From: Methylobacterium sp. 2A
Lineage (GTDB): Bacteria; Pseudomonadota; Alphaproteobacteria; Rhizobiales; Beijerinckiaceae
Length of the DNA: 64,000 nucleotides
Reading direction: 5' to 3'
NCBI RefSeq assembly: GCF_009806555.1
Contig: NZ_VUOK01000040.1
Span: forward strand, 186,001-250,000
The notes below the pieces were generated by a model. It saw only the letters and a list, made by a program, of their open reading frames with translations. It was not told where the DNA came from and did no database searches. A program made the translations under genes and the position numbers. How positions within the stretch are numbered: the stretch's first letter is position 1; each line of letters begins with the position of its first letter. Positions 9,807 to 19,366 of the stretch are shown one piece after another.

Positions 9807-11291
9807 ATGTTTGCGCGCCTGGCCAGACGGCGGGATCAGCGTGCCAAGCTCGCGGCCTTGAGCCGCTCGCTGGCGACGATCGAATTCGCGTTGAACGGCA
9901 CCATCCTGGATGCCAACCCGAATTTCCTGGCCGCCATGGGCTACAGCCTCAACGAGATCCGGGGCCGCCATCACAGCCTGTTCGTGGAGCCCGCGTTCCG
10001 GGAGAGTGCGGCCTATCTGCAGTTCTGGGAATGCCTTCGGCGCGGCGAATACCAGACGGCCGAGTATAAGCGCATCGCCAAAGGCGGCCGCGAGGTCTGG
10101 ATCCAAGCCACCTACAATCCCGTCTTCAACGCCGCCGGCAAGCCGACCAAGATCGTCAAATTCGCCACCGACATCACGGCCGAGAAGTTGCTCGCGCTGG
10201 ATCTCGAAGGGCAGATCCAGGCCCTGCACCGCTCGCAGGCCGTCATCGCCTTCTCACTCGACGGCACGATCGTGAGCGCCAACCAAAACTTTCTGGGGGC
10301 GGTCGGGTACCGGCTCGATGAGATCGTGGGCCGTCACCACAGCCTGTTCGTCAGCGAAGCCGAACGTTCGAGCGAGGCGTATCGCGCGTTCTGGGCGGCG
10401 CTCGGACGCGCGGAATTCCAGTCCGGCGCATTCAAGCGCGTGGCCAAGGGCGGCCGCGAAATCTGGATTCAGGCGACCTACAATCCGATCACCGACGGGG
10501 AGGGGCGACCGATCCGCGTCGTGAAGTTCGCGACCGACATCACCGCTCAGGTGAAGGAGCGCGAGCGACGGGCAGAGGTCCAGAAGGCGGTCGCCACCGA
10601 ACTCGATGCGATCGGTGGCGCTGTCGAGGAGGTGAGCCAGCAGACGCGCGATGCGGCCAAAACCGTGGGCCGCGTCTCGGATGATATCCGGTCGGTGGCG
10701 ACCGGTTCGGAGCAACTGGCGTTCTCGGTGAACGAGATCAGCCAGCAGGTGAGTCACGCGGCCGGCGTCGCCGGGCAGGCCGTCGAGCAGGCACAGCGCA
10801 CGGGCCAGATCGTCTCCGGCCTGAGCGACCAGGCGACGCAGATCGGGGCCGTGGTCGGACTGATCTCCGGCATCGCCGCCCAGACCAACCTCCTCGCGTT
10901 GAACGCCACGATCGAGGCGGCGCGCGCCGGCGAAGCCGGGCGCGGCTTCGCCATCGTCGCCAGCGAGGTGAAGACCCTGGCGCTTCAGACCGGACGCGCC
11001 ACCGATGAGATCCGCGAGCAGATCGCCGCGACGCAGTCGACGACCCGCGAAGCCGTGGTCGCGATCGGTACCATCCGGGACACGATCGAAACGTTGAACG
11101 CCGTTTCGTCGGCGATCGCATCGGCGGTGGAAGAGCAATCCGTGGTGACCCGGGAAATGTCGAGCAGCTTGCAGACCGCTTACGGTGGCGTGGCTGCGAT
11201 CACCTCGGGCATGAATACGATCGCCGAAGCGAGCACGCGCCTCGACCAAGCGACCCGCCACGTGCGGGAGGCGTCACGATCGATGGGCTGA
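9807..11291 (+). CDS. Soluble methyl-accepting chemotaxis protein with two PAS domains
   Basis: A 494-residue cytoplasmic chemoreceptor without membrane segments. Two near-identical PAS domains (about 17-130 and 139-250) each begin with an [15 protein letters not shown] or [19 protein letters not shown] strand and end with a PAC-like WIQATYNP...KFATDIT segment, so they arose by internal duplication. A signalling domain follows, with the conserved hairpin tip [26 protein letters not shown] pairs of this type often bind haem or flavin and sense oxygen or redox state, as in Aer or BdlA, but no haem ligand can be named with confidence. GGAGAG lies just upstream of the ATG. It converges on the histidine kinase gene. 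Confidence 0.92.
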   Translation: MFARLARRRDQRAKLAALSRSLATIEFALNGTILDANPNFLAAMGYSLNEIRGRHHSLFVEPAFRESAAYLQFWECLRRGEYQTAEYKRIAKGGREVWIQATYNPVFNAAGKPTKIVKFATDITAEKLLALDLEGQIQALHRSQAVIAFSLDGTIVSANQNFLGAVGYRLDEIVGRHHSLFVSEAERSSEAYRAFWAALGRAEFQSGAFKRVAKGGREIWIQATYNPITDGEGRPIRVVKFATDITAQVKERERRAEVQKAVATELDAIGGAVEEVSQQTRDAAKTVGRVSDDIRSVATGSEQLAFSVNEISQQVSHAAGVAGQAVEQAQRTGQIVSGLSDQATQIGAVVGLISGIAAQTNLLALNATIEAARAGEAGRGFAIVASEVKTLALQTGRATDEIREQIAATQSTTREAVVAIGTIRDTIETLNAVSSAIASAVEEQSVVTREMSSSLQTAYGGVAAITSGMNTIAEASTRLDQATRHVREASRSMG

Positions 11292-11309
11292 GATCCCGGC
11301 TCCGTGCGG

Positions 11310-11351
11310 GACCCCTGATCTCGGCGGCGGGAACCGGCCGGAGATCGGGTC
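11310..11351. terminator. Possible bidirectional terminator between convergent genes
   Basis: GACCC-CT-GATCTC pairs with GAGATCGGGTC around an 18-nt loop, between the stops of the chemoreceptor and the kinase gene. There is a two-base bulge and no T tract, so its strength is doubtful. Confidence 0.35.
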
Positions 11352-12069
11352 AGTTCGCCTCACCGGTCTCGTTCGCGCCGCCCTCGTCGATGACACGGCC
11401 GATCCGCGGTACGAGCGGGAGACGCATCGTGCATCGCAAGCCGTCTGTTTCAAAGGCGAGGTCGATCCGGGCATTCAGCTCATAGCGCAGCATGTCGTTC
11501 AGCACCTGCATGCCGAAGCCTTGTCGCGCCGGTCGGGCCACATCTTTGCCGCCCGTCTCCTTCCAGATCAGCGTCAGATCGCCCGGTTGCCCGGTGGAGC
11601 GGTCATCGACCGCCCAGATGACCTCGACCTTGCCTTCGGACAATCCGAAGGCGCCGTGTTCGATTGCGTTGCTGCAGAGTTCATGCACGGCCAGCGCCAT
11701 GACCTGCCCGGCTTTGGGCCGGAGACGGATCGTTGGACCCGCCAGTTCCGCCTGATCGCCCTCGCGGATCAGATGGACCATCAGTTCGTCCGAGATCAGC
11801 GAGTGCAGGTTGATCTCGCCCGATATGTCCAGGCCGATCCGCGCGCGGGCGATCGCATCGAGGCGACCTTCCAGATGGGTCGCATAGCTCTCGACGCTCT
11901 CCGCGGTGTCGGCAGAGAGGCGCAGCACCGCGCGCAGCATCGCCATCGTGTCGCGCAGGCTATGACGGAGCCCGTCCGGCATCCCGCGCGCATCCAGAAG
12001 ATGCCTCAGCCGCGCGTTGTCGGCCTCGAGCGCGTCCACGCGCGCGTCGCCCCCTTGATTCTGTGCCAT
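11350..12069 (-). CDS. HWE-family sensor histidine kinase, no input domain
   Basis: A 239-residue cytosolic kinase. The HWE signature is present: the N box VHELCSNAIEHGA (His129, Asn134), the W-x-E of the G1 region (IWKETGG) and a G2-like GFGMQVL. The dimerisation helix LRHSLRDTMAMLRAV offers His36 as phosphoacceptor; it differs from the usual N-H-R-V-K-N form. No PAS, GAF or membrane segment precedes it, so it must receive its signal from a partner or be regulated through the short N-terminal coiled coil (DALEADNARLRHLLD). The ATG at 12069 is preferred over 12120 because GGAGAAGG lies 5 nt upstream. No response regulator is adjacent. HWE kinases often feed light, stress or general-stress pathways in this order. 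Confidence 0.85.
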   Translation of the reverse strand: MAQNQGGDARVDALEADNARLRHLLDARGMPDGLRHSLRDTMAMLRAVLRLSADTAESVESYATHLEGRLDAIARARIGLDISGEINLHSLISDELMVHLIREGDQAELAGPTIRLRPKAGQVMALAVHELCSNAIEHGAFGLSEGKVEVIWAVDDRSTGQPGDLTLIWKETGGKDVARPARQGFGMQVLNDMLRYELNARIDLAFETDGLRCTMRLPLVPRIGRVIDEGGANETGEAN

Positions 12070-12607
12070 GCAGGCCTTCTCCGGGCGAAAAGCCGCGATG
12101 ATGCGTCTGGCTCCAGACACGAGCGTGATGCCTGCACGACCATCACGTGTTCAAAATATACGGTCAACCACATCCCGCCGATCAATCGGCCACCTGTGAC
12201 CTGCGGGCGGTGCGACGTTTTTGACATTCCGGTCTCGGCCGGGGCGGACCGTCCGGCCTCGCCCTGCGAGTGCCTGATCGTGGGGTTCGCGGTTCATGGG
12301 AGCACCGCTCAGGATTTCGCCCCGGCTCCGGCATCGCTGCCCGAAGGAAAAGTGCGCCGTCCTCGCCGCTTCGCGATTCGTCTTATGCAGACGAGAATCC
12401 CAATCTGAGGCTTAATTTTTTATATTTGTACCACTATTTCGAGATACTCGAGATTACATACTTGAAAATACAACTAGATTTAGGCAAATCAGCTAATTGA
12501 ACGCCGATCGTTGAGAAAAAGAATTTTGCCAAAAGCGAACGCTTGAGGTAAGGGGCCAGTTTAAATCTGCTCGATGTCATGTCGTTGCAGGAACAGGTTG
12601 TCGGATC
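12070..12607. other. Intergenic region with an AT-rich patch (about 12410-12545)
   Basis: No gene is visible in this 540-bp gap. From about 12410 the base composition falls sharply, with runs such as TTAATTTTTTATATTTG and CTTGAAAATACAACTAG, unlike the rest of the window. It leads into a glycosyltransferase gene that is itself less GC-rich. The patch may hold the promoter of that gene and may mark acquired DNA. Confidence 0.6.
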
Positions 12608-13768
12608 ATGAAGTCGCCCAAACAGACGATCTGCTTATCGATGATTGTCAAGAACGAGGCCCACGTCATCCGGCGCTGCCTCGACACGGTCAGACCAGTT
12701 ATCGATCATTGGGTGATCGTCGATACCGGTTCCACGGACGGAACCCAGGATATCATCCGTTCCGCGCTGGCGGATATGCCCGGTTCGCTGGTGGAACGGC
12801 CTTGGGTCGATTTCGCCCATAACCGGAGCGAGGCGCTGCGCCTAGCCCGCCCGCATGCGACTTACACGCTGATTATCGATGCCGACGACGAACTGGTCAT
12901 CCCGGCCGGCTTCACGATGCCGAAGCTCGATGCCCCGGCTTACAACTTCACGATCCTGGACAGCTTCACGCGCTACCCGCGCACGCAGTTGGTCAGCAAC
13001 GCGTATCCCTGGCGCTATCGCGGCGTCCTGCATGAATTCATTGATTGCCCGGGGGCACCCTGGCGAAGTTCTCTGCCTCTGGCGATGCGACGCGGGGAAG
13101 ACGGCGCCCGGCATCTCGATACCAAAACCTACGCGCGTGATGCCGTGATCCTGGAGAAGGCCCTGGAAACGGAGACGGATCCATTTCTCATTGCCCGGTA
13201 CACGTTCTATCTGGCGCAAAGCTATCGAGACACCAGCGACTATAGCAACGCATTGAAATATTATTTGAAACGGGCCGAGCTCGGATACTGGGATGAGGAA
13301 GTTTATATCAGTCTGCTCAGCGCTGCCTACATCATGGAAGCCGCGGACGACTCCGTCGAAAGCGTTTTAGCCGTGTATGACCGCGCGATCGCGACGCGGC
13401 CGGAACGCGCCGAGGCGCGCCATGGGGCGAGCCGCTTCTGCCGGCGGAAGCGCAGGTTCGTCGAAGGGTTCTACTACGCCGAGGCTGGGCTACCTCCGAA
13501 GATGGCGAGTGATGGCCTTTTCACCCAGGTCTGGATCTATCAGTACGGTCTGCAAGATGAATTCGCGGTCAGCGCTTTCAACACGAGCCAATACCGCGCT
13601 TGTCTAGGGGCTTGCCTCGACATTCTTGCGAAGCCGGATGTGCCTGACGATGTGCGCACGCGCATTTCGAAATTGGCGCGTGAAGCGCTCGGGAAGATGG
13701 TGGATCCGATCTGGGGATTCGCCAAATCATCCTATCAGACGCAGTTCATGCCGCTCTGGCAATTCTGA
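12608..13768 (+). CDS. Family 2 glycosyltransferase with TPR-like C-terminus
   Basis: A 386-residue GT-A fold protein. The N-terminus has CLSMIVKNEAHVIRRCL, then IVDTGSTDGTQDII and the metal/nucleotide-sugar site IIDADDE. The second half (from about 190) is helical with TPR-like repeats (ARYTFYLAQSYRDTSDYSNALKYY), a layout seen in bacterial tetratricopeptide glycosyltransferases. It probably modifies a surface polysaccharide or protein. Codon use is less GC-rich than in neighbours (for example TTATTT and GTTTATATCAGT), and the AT-rich upstream patch suggests transfer. No other polysaccharide genes are adjacent; gmd lies about 11 kb away. A GC-rich inverted repeat at 13778-13810 follows the stop. 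Confidence 0.82.
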   Translation: MKSPKQTICLSMIVKNEAHVIRRCLDTVRPVIDHWVIVDTGSTDGTQDIIRSALADMPGSLVERPWVDFAHNRSEALRLARPHATYTLIIDADDELVIPAGFTMPKLDAPAYNFTILDSFTRYPRTQLVSNAYPWRYRGVLHEFIDCPGAPWRSSLPLAMRRGEDGARHLDTKTYARDAVILEKALETETDPFLIARYTFYLAQSYRDTSDYSNALKYYLKRAELGYWDEEVYISLLSAAYIMEAADDSVESVLAVYDRAIATRPERAEARHGASRFCRRKRRFVEGFYYAEAGLPPKMASDGLFTQVWIYQYGLQDEFAVSAFNTSQYRACLGACLDILAKPDVPDDVRTRISKLAREALGKMVDPIWGFAKSSYQTQFMPLWQF

Positions 13769-14130
13769 TCGCCACGCCGGCCCCGATTCTCGCGTCGACG
13801 TACGGGGCCGCCGCGGAATGGAGCCCCTAATCGCAGCCCGTACCGTCCGTACTGCGCACTGCCACCGCAGAAACGGGGCGCGGTCGCCGTGGGGGCTGAG
13901 GCACCCGATCACGACGACCATCGCGTTATAGGCAAGGATGACCGGAAATATACTGACTCATCTTTGCGGCAAGAGTATAGAAAATTTGTCTCGCGATGTT
14001 TCCGGCCAAACGGGATGGCTTCAGCCATCAAAATGCCCGATTGATCGATTGAATTCATAATGCTGAACGCCGGCGGTGCCCGTCGCCCCGGCGGCTCCCC
14101 AACATCGCGACGCGGACAAGCCCTGAAACG
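13769..14130. other. Intergenic region, GC-rich inverted repeat at 13778-13810
   Basis: About 360 bp without a supported gene. CGGCCCCG and CGGGGCCG form an 8-bp stem shortly after the glycosyltransferase stop and may end transcription, although no T tract follows. The middle (13935-14060) is moderately AT-rich and is the likely promoter area of the RND operon, but no clear consensus boxes stand out. Confidence 0.5.
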
Positions 14131-17100
14131 ATGGCTGCAATCGTTCGACTGGCCCTCCTGCGCCCCTACACCTTCGTCGTGATGTCGATCCTGATCCTGA
14201 TCTTCGGGATCCTGTCGGTCTTTCGCACCCCCACCGATATCTTCCCCAGTATCGGCATCCCGGTGATCAGCGTCGTGTGGCAGTATACCGGCCTGCCGCC
14301 GGAAGATATGTCGGGCCGCATCGTGTCCGTGTTCGAGCGCTCCCTCACCACCACGGTGAACGATATCGAGCACATCGAATCCCAGTCGGTTCCGGGCTAC
14401 GGCATCGTCAAGATCTTCTTCCAGCCGAGCGTGAACATCACGGCCGCGCAGGCGCAGGTCACCGCCATCTCGCAGACGCAGCTCAAGCAGCTGCCGCCCG
14501 GCATCACGCCGCCGCTGATGCTCGCCTACAACGCGTCGAGCGTGCCGATCATCCAGCTGGCCCTGTCGAGCGACACGCTCTCGCAGACGGCCCTCAACGA
14601 TCTGGCCATGAACTTCATCCGGCCGCAGCTCGCCACGGTGCCGGGCGCCCAGCTGCCCTATGCCTATGGCGGCGCCGCGCGGCAGGTGCAGATCGACCTC
14701 GATCAATCGGCCTTGCACGCCCACGGCCTGTCGGCGGCCGATGTCGGCGCGGCGCTCGCCCGGCAGAACCTGATCACGCCGGTCGGCACCCAGAAGATCG
14801 GGACCTACGAGTGGATCGTCGATCTGAACGACTCGCCCAAGACCGTGGAGGCGTTCAACGACCTGCCCGTGAAGGTGGTCAACGGAGCCGTCGTATTCAT
14901 GCGCGACGTCGCGCATGTCCATAACGGCTCGCCGCCGCAGACCAATGTCGTCCAGCTCGACGGCAAGAAGGGCGTGCTGATGTCGGTCCTCAAGATCGGC
15001 AACGCCTCGACGCTCGACATCATCGCCGGCGTGAAGGCGCGGCTGCCGGCGATCCAGGCCACGCTGCCTCCGGGCGTCGATCTCAAATACGTCGCCGATC
15101 AGTCCGGCTTCGTGAAGGATTCGGTGGTGGCCGTGGTGCGGGAGGGCGTCATCGCGGCCGCGCTGACCGGGTTCATGATCCTAGTCTTTCTCGGCAGCTG
15201 GCGCTCGACGCTGATCATTACGGTGTCGATCCCGTTGGCGGTGCTGTGCTCGCTGATCGCCCTCTCGGTGCTCGGTCAGACCATCAACGTCATGACGCTC
15301 GGCGGCCTCGCCCTCGCCGTCGGCATCCTGGTCGACGACGCGACCGTGACGATCGAGAACATCAACCGGCACATGGAGGAATTCGGCGAGGACATCGTCA
15401 CGGCGATCACCCGGGGCGCCCAGGAGATCATGCCGCCGGCCACCATCGCGCTGTTCTGCATCTGCATCGCCTTCGCGCCGCTGCTGGCGCTCGGCGGCGT
15501 GGCGGGATTCCTGTTCAGGCCGCTGGCCATGGCGGTGGTGTTCGCCATGATCGCCTCCTACGTGCTGACCTACACGGTGGTGCCGACCCTGGCGCGCTAC
15601 CTGCTGGCCAGCCACGCCCACGGTCACGCAGATCATGCCGCGCCCGGATTCTTCGGCCGATTCCAGCGGGGCTTCGAGCGCCGCTTCGAGAGCCTGCGGC
15701 AGGGCTATCTCGGCTTGTTGGCCCTCGCCCTGGCGCATCGGCGCGTCTTCGCCGGCGGCTTCCTCCTCGCCGTGGGTCTGTCCTTCGGGCTACTCCCCTA
15801 TCTCGGCCGGGACTTCTTCCCGTCGATCGAGTCCGACGCCCTGCGCCTCCACGTCCGCGCGCCCACGGGCACGCGCATCGAGGAGATGACGGCGCTGACC
15901 GGGCGGATCGAGGCCCGCATCCGCGCCCTGCTGCCCGCCGGCCGCGTCACGAGCGTGGTGAACAACATCGGCCTGCCGATCAGCGGCATCAACATCTCCT
16001 ACGGCAACAGCGGCACGATCGGCACCTTCGATGCCGACATGCTGGTGACCATGACCGAGGGTGAGGCTTCGCCTGCAGAACTCACCCGTGAGCTGCGCGC
16101 ACGCCTGCCGCTGGATTTCCCCGGCGTGACCGTCTCGTTCCTGCCGGCGGACATCGTCAGCCAGATCCTCAACTTCGGCTCGCCCGCGGCCCTCGACGTG
16201 CAGATCGCCGGCGCCGACACCGAGGCCAACCGCGCCTACGCCTACACGCTGCTGTCACGGATCCGGCATGTGGCCGGCGTCGCCGATGCCCGGATCCAGG
16301 AGCAGTCGAAGAACCCGGCCTTGCACGTCGACTTCAACCGGGCGCTCGCCGGCGTCGTCGGACTGACGGAGGGGGATGCCGCGACCAGCATCCAGGCGAG
16401 CCTGTCGGGCAGCACGCAGACGGCGCCGACCTACTGGCTCGACCCACGCAACGGCGTCTCCTACCCGGTCTCGGTCCAGACACCCCAATACGCGATCGAC
16501 ACGCTCGGCGACCTCAACAATCTGCCGATCACGGCCGCGCGCTCCACACAACTCCTCGGCGGCCTGTCGACGATCGCGCCGGAGCCGCTGAGCGCCGTGG
16601 TGACGCATTACAACGTGATGCACACGGTCAACATCCTGGCCGCCGCCCAGAGCCGTGATCTCGGCGGCACCGCGGCCGACATCCAGCAGATCATCGACGC
16701 CACGAAGGACGCTCTGCCGAAGGGCTCGACCGTTTCGGTGCGCGGCCAAGTGGTCACGATGGCGAACGCCTATCGGGATCTGCTGGTCGGTCTCGGCTTC
16801 TCGATCGTGCTGATCTACCTGCTGATCGTGATCAACTTCCAGTCCTGGGTCGATCCGTTCGTGATCATCATGGCGCTGCCCGCCGCGCTTGCCGGCATCG
16901 TCTGGATGCTGTTCGTGACGCAGACGCATGTCTCCGTCCCGGCACTCACGGGCGCGATCATGTGCATGGGCGTGGCGACAGCCAATTCGATCCTCGTCAT
17001 CAGCTTCGCTCGGGAACAGCTGGCCGCGGGCCTGACTGCGCGCGACGCTGCCCTGGCGGCGGGCGCGACGCGGCTGCGGCCGGTGATCATGACCGCGCTC

Positions 17101-17301
17101 GCCATGGTGATCGGCATGCTCCCGATGGCGATCGAGCCCGGCCAGAACGCGCCGCTCGGCCGCGCCGTGATCGGTGGCCTGCTCTTTGCCACCACGGCGA
17201 CGCTGTTCTTCGTCCCCGTCGTCTTCAGCATCGTCCACGGTCGTGCCCGGACCCGGAACGATGCCGCCCTCTCCGGTGCCCTCCCCTCCCCGTCCGTCTG
17301 A
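14131..17301 (+). CDS. RND efflux permease (AcrB/HAE-type)
   Basis: A 1056-residue inner-membrane proton antiporter with the RND layout: one helix at the N-terminus (TFVVMSILILIFGILSVF), a large periplasmic loop starting PTDIFPSIGIPVISV, a block of helices, a second periplasmic loop and a final helix block. The proton-relay region LAVGILVDDATVTIEN keeps the paired aspartates of TM4. It would form a tripartite pump with the adaptor 12 bp downstream. The permease-before-adaptor order is less common than the reverse, and no outer-membrane channel gene is nearby, so a shared TolC-like protein must serve. Substrate is unknown. No heavy-metal motifs typical of CzcA/CusA are evident. Confidence 0.92.
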   Translation: MAAIVRLALLRPYTFVVMSILILIFGILSVFRTPTDIFPSIGIPVISVVWQYTGLPPEDMSGRIVSVFERSLTTTVNDIEHIESQSVPGYGIVKIFFQPSVNITAAQAQVTAISQTQLKQLPPGITPPLMLAYNASSVPIIQLALSSDTLSQTALNDLAMNFIRPQLATVPGAQLPYAYGGAARQVQIDLDQSALHAHGLSAADVGAALARQNLITPVGTQKIGTYEWIVDLNDSPKTVEAFNDLPVKVVNGAVVFMRDVAHVHNGSPPQTNVVQLDGKKGVLMSVLKIGNASTLDIIAGVKARLPAIQATLPPGVDLKYVADQSGFVKDSVVAVVREGVIAAALTGFMILVFLGSWRSTLIITVSIPLAVLCSLIALSVLGQTINVMTLGGLALAVGILVDDATVTIENINRHMEEFGEDIVTAITRGAQEIMPPATIALFCICIAFAPLLALGGVAGFLFRPLAMAVVFAMIASYVLTYTVVPTLARYLLASHAHGHADHAAPGFFGRFQRGFERRFESLRQGYLGLLALALAHRRVFAGGFLLAVGLSFGLLPYLGRDFFPSIESDALRLHVRAPTGTRIEEMTALTGRIEARIRALLPAGRVTSVVNNIGLPISGINISYGNSGTIGTFDADMLVTMTEGEASPAELTRELRARLPLDFPGVTVSFLPADIVSQILNFGSPAALDVQIAGADTEANRAYAYTLLSRIRHVAGVADARIQEQSKNPALHVDFNRALAGVVGLTEGDAATSIQASLSGSTQTAPTYWLDPRNGVSYPVSVQTPQYAIDTLGDLNNLPITAARSTQLLGGLSTIAPEPLSAVVTHYNVMHTVNILAAAQSRDLGGTAADIQQIIDATKDALPKGSTVSVRGQVVTMANAYRDLLVGLGFSIVLIYLLIVINFQSWVDPFVIIMALPAALAGIVWMLFVTQTHVSVPALTGAIMCMGVATANSILVISFAREQLAAGLTARDAALAAGATRLRPVIMTALAMVIGMLPMAIEPGQNAPLGRAVIGGLLFATTATLFFVPVVFSIVHGRARTRNDAALSGALPSPSV

Positions 17302-17313
17302 GCTGGATCATCC

Positions 17314-18531
17314 ATGGATTCCGTCGAGCCTCCGAAGCCCAAAGCGGCGAAGGTCGTCGTGCTCCTGTGTGGGGTCGGGGCCGGAGCTGCGGCGCTGGCC
17401 TATCTCGGCATCGCCGATCGCGCGAAGGGGATGCAGGAGATCGTGGCCTGGACCGAGAAGCAGGCCATTCCGACGGTACGGGTGATCCAGGCGCAGCGTG
17501 GCCCCCGGGATCAGGACCTGACGCTCCCCGGCACGCTCAACGCCTTCTACACCGGCTCGCTCTACGCCCGTGCCAGCGGCTACGTGACGGCTTGGCACAA
17601 GGATATCGGCGCGCGCGTGCGCAAGGACGAGGTTCTGGTCGACATCTCGGCCCCCGACCTCGACCAGCAGCTCCTGGAAGCGCGCGCCACGCTGGTTCAG
17701 CTTCAGGCTGCGGTGCAGCAGGCCCAGGCAAATGCCGATCTCAGCGAGGCCACCAACAAGCGTACCGCCCGGCTCGTGACTCAGGGCTGGTCCAGCGAGG
17801 AGCGGGGGGATACCGACCGCTTCACCGCGGCCTCGCGCATGGCGGCTCTGGCCATCGCCAAGGCCAATCTCGTGGCCCAACAGGCTGTGGTCAGCCGCCT
17901 GGAGGAGCTGACGCGCTTCAAGCAGATCAAGGCGCCCTTCGACGGCGTCGTCACCGCCCGCGCGGTCGATCTCGGCGATCTCCTGACGGCCGGGGGAACC
18001 TCGGGCCGGCCGCTTTACAGAGTGTCTGACATCCACCGGATGCGCGTCTTCGTGAACGTGCCGCAGGCGTTCCTGGCGGTGATGAAGCCCGGCCTCAAGG
18101 CGTCGCTGCATGTCCCCGGCCAGGAGGCGTCCTTCTCCGCCGAACTCACCTCGACGGCCAATGCCGTCACGGAGGAGTCCCGGCAGGGTCTGGTCGAGCT
18201 GCAGGCGGATAATCCCGATGGCGCCCTCTGGCCGGGTGCCTTCGTCGAGGTGCAGTTCCACATCCCGTCGAGCCCCGACACCCTGCGGATCCCCGCCACC
18301 GCACTCCTGTTCAATCGCAACGGCACGCAGGTGGCCGAAGTCCAGGACGATCACACCGTGGCGCTGCGCACGGTGAAGCTCGGTCGCAACCTCGGCAACG
18401 AGGTCGAGATCCAGAGCGGGGTGACGCTGACGCAGCGGCTCGTCGACAACCCGCTCGAATTCCTGAAGTCCGGCGACGTGGTCCGGATCGCGGGCGAATC
18501 CGCCATCCCGCGGACGGCTTCGGCCGAGTGA
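17314..18531 (+). CDS. RND periplasmic adaptor (membrane fusion) subunit
   Basis: A 405-residue adaptor. It has an N-terminal anchor (VVVLLCGVGAGAAALAYLGI), then a barrel-sandwich/lipoyl half (GSLYARASGYVTAWHKDIGARVRKDE), a coiled-coil hairpin (LDQQLLEARATLVQLQAAVQQAQ), the second lipoyl half (FKQIKAPFDGVVTARAVDLGD) and a C-terminal beta-barrel (IPATALLFNRNGTQVAEV). It links the permease to an outer-membrane channel. It lies 12 bp behind the permease gene and is certainly co-transcribed with it. Confidence 0.92.
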   Translation: MDSVEPPKPKAAKVVVLLCGVGAGAAALAYLGIADRAKGMQEIVAWTEKQAIPTVRVIQAQRGPRDQDLTLPGTLNAFYTGSLYARASGYVTAWHKDIGARVRKDEVLVDISAPDLDQQLLEARATLVQLQAAVQQAQANADLSEATNKRTARLVTQGWSSEERGDTDRFTAASRMAALAIAKANLVAQQAVVSRLEELTRFKQIKAPFDGVVTARAVDLGDLLTAGGTSGRPLYRVSDIHRMRVFVNVPQAFLAVMKPGLKASLHVPGQEASFSAELTSTANAVTEESRQGLVELQADNPDGALWPGAFVEVQFHIPSSPDTLRIPATALLFNRNGTQVAEVQDDHTVALRTVKLGRNLGNEVEIQSGVTLTQRLVDNPLEFLKSGDVVRIAGESAIPRTASAE

Positions 18532-18646
18532 ACCGCCGCACGTTCGGTCGATCCGGCCGGAACGACATATGTTGTGTCTGCCGTCGGATATACCTTCGGC
18601 TTGGCCCGGAACATGGTCATCATGGCTCGGTTTTCCTGAATAATAC

Positions 18647-18661
18647 ACGAGACAATCTCGT
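18647..18661. promoter_or_regulatory. Short perfect inverted repeat ACGAGA-CAA-TCTCGT
   Basis: A 6-3-6 perfect inverted repeat lies about 24 bp upstream of the glycine-rich protein start, inside an AT-rich patch (ATAATACACGAGACAATCTCGTATATTTGG). Its position suits a repressor or activator operator; no regulator is identified. Confidence 0.35.
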
Positions 18662-18684
18662 ATATTTGGCATCGGGAATCGGTC

Positions 18685-18990
18685 ATGAACGCTGGATTTG
18701 TCCGCGCACGCGTTTGCACCGCGCTCCTGCTCACCGCCGCCATCGGTAGCGCCTCCGCCCAGGCCGCCGGTGGTGATACCGGTGCGGGTGCAAGCGGTGG
18801 TGCAGATCGTGGTGCGGGTACGAGCGGCGGACCGATTGGTTCGACGGGATCCCGGACCGGAGGCCCGACGAATGCGGGGCGCAGCGGGACATCGGGCGAT
18901 CACGTCGGGCCGGGCACGACCGACCCGCGCGGGACAGGCGGTTCCATGGGCGGCGGCGCCGGCAGCCCGACCGGCACGACCGAGCGGTAA
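18685..18990 (+). CDS. Small secreted Gly/Thr/Ser-rich protein
   Basis: A 101-residue protein with a signal peptide (ARVCTALLLTAAIGSASAQA) followed by a low-complexity tail of Gly, Thr, Ser and Ala in short repeats (GADRGAGTSGGPIGSTG). No cysteine or hydrophobic segment remains after cleavage, so it is likely a disordered periplasmic or extracellular protein. No family is recognised. The frame is supported by the leader, by lack of rare codons and by the AT-rich promoter-like region upstream. Confidence 0.6.
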   Translation: MNAGFVRARVCTALLLTAAIGSASAQAAGGDTGAGASGGADRGAGTSGGPIGSTGSRTGGPTNAGRSGTSGDHVGPGTTDPRGTGGSMGGGAGSPTGTTER

Positions 18991-19366
18991 CGCGCGCCGC
19001 TCGGCTTTGCCGCCGGTCGGCTGTTGCAGCGCGGTGATCCAGCGCCGGATCTCGCTCACGGTGTCGGTCGGCCGAACCGCATATCTGCCTGCGCGGCGGA
19101 CTGGCCGGTCGCGGCGAGCGGTTGCTCATGCGGGTCCGGGCAGGCTTCCGCGGCGTCCTGCCGGATCGGCGCGGGGCTGGCGGCTCCCCGAAACCGCCCA
19201 GCCGCTACGACAGGCGTCAAAGGGCTAGGGCGACGCCTGCGGCCGCACAGGGGTCCGCGCATGCCGCCAGCGCCGGGGCCTGCCGGGACCCTTGTCCGGG
19301 ATCCGCTAACCCGTCCTTCGGCCCTCGCCTAACCGTGGCCGCCCGTGATGTGGAGGGAGTGCAGGC
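18991..19366. other. Intergenic region with only weak reading frames
   Basis: About 375 bp. Minus-strand frames here (for example one reading SEIRRWITALQQPTGGKAERR near 18990-19060) look partly protein-like but lack a complete start-to-stop unit without a frameshift, so no gene is called. Confidence 0.4.
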
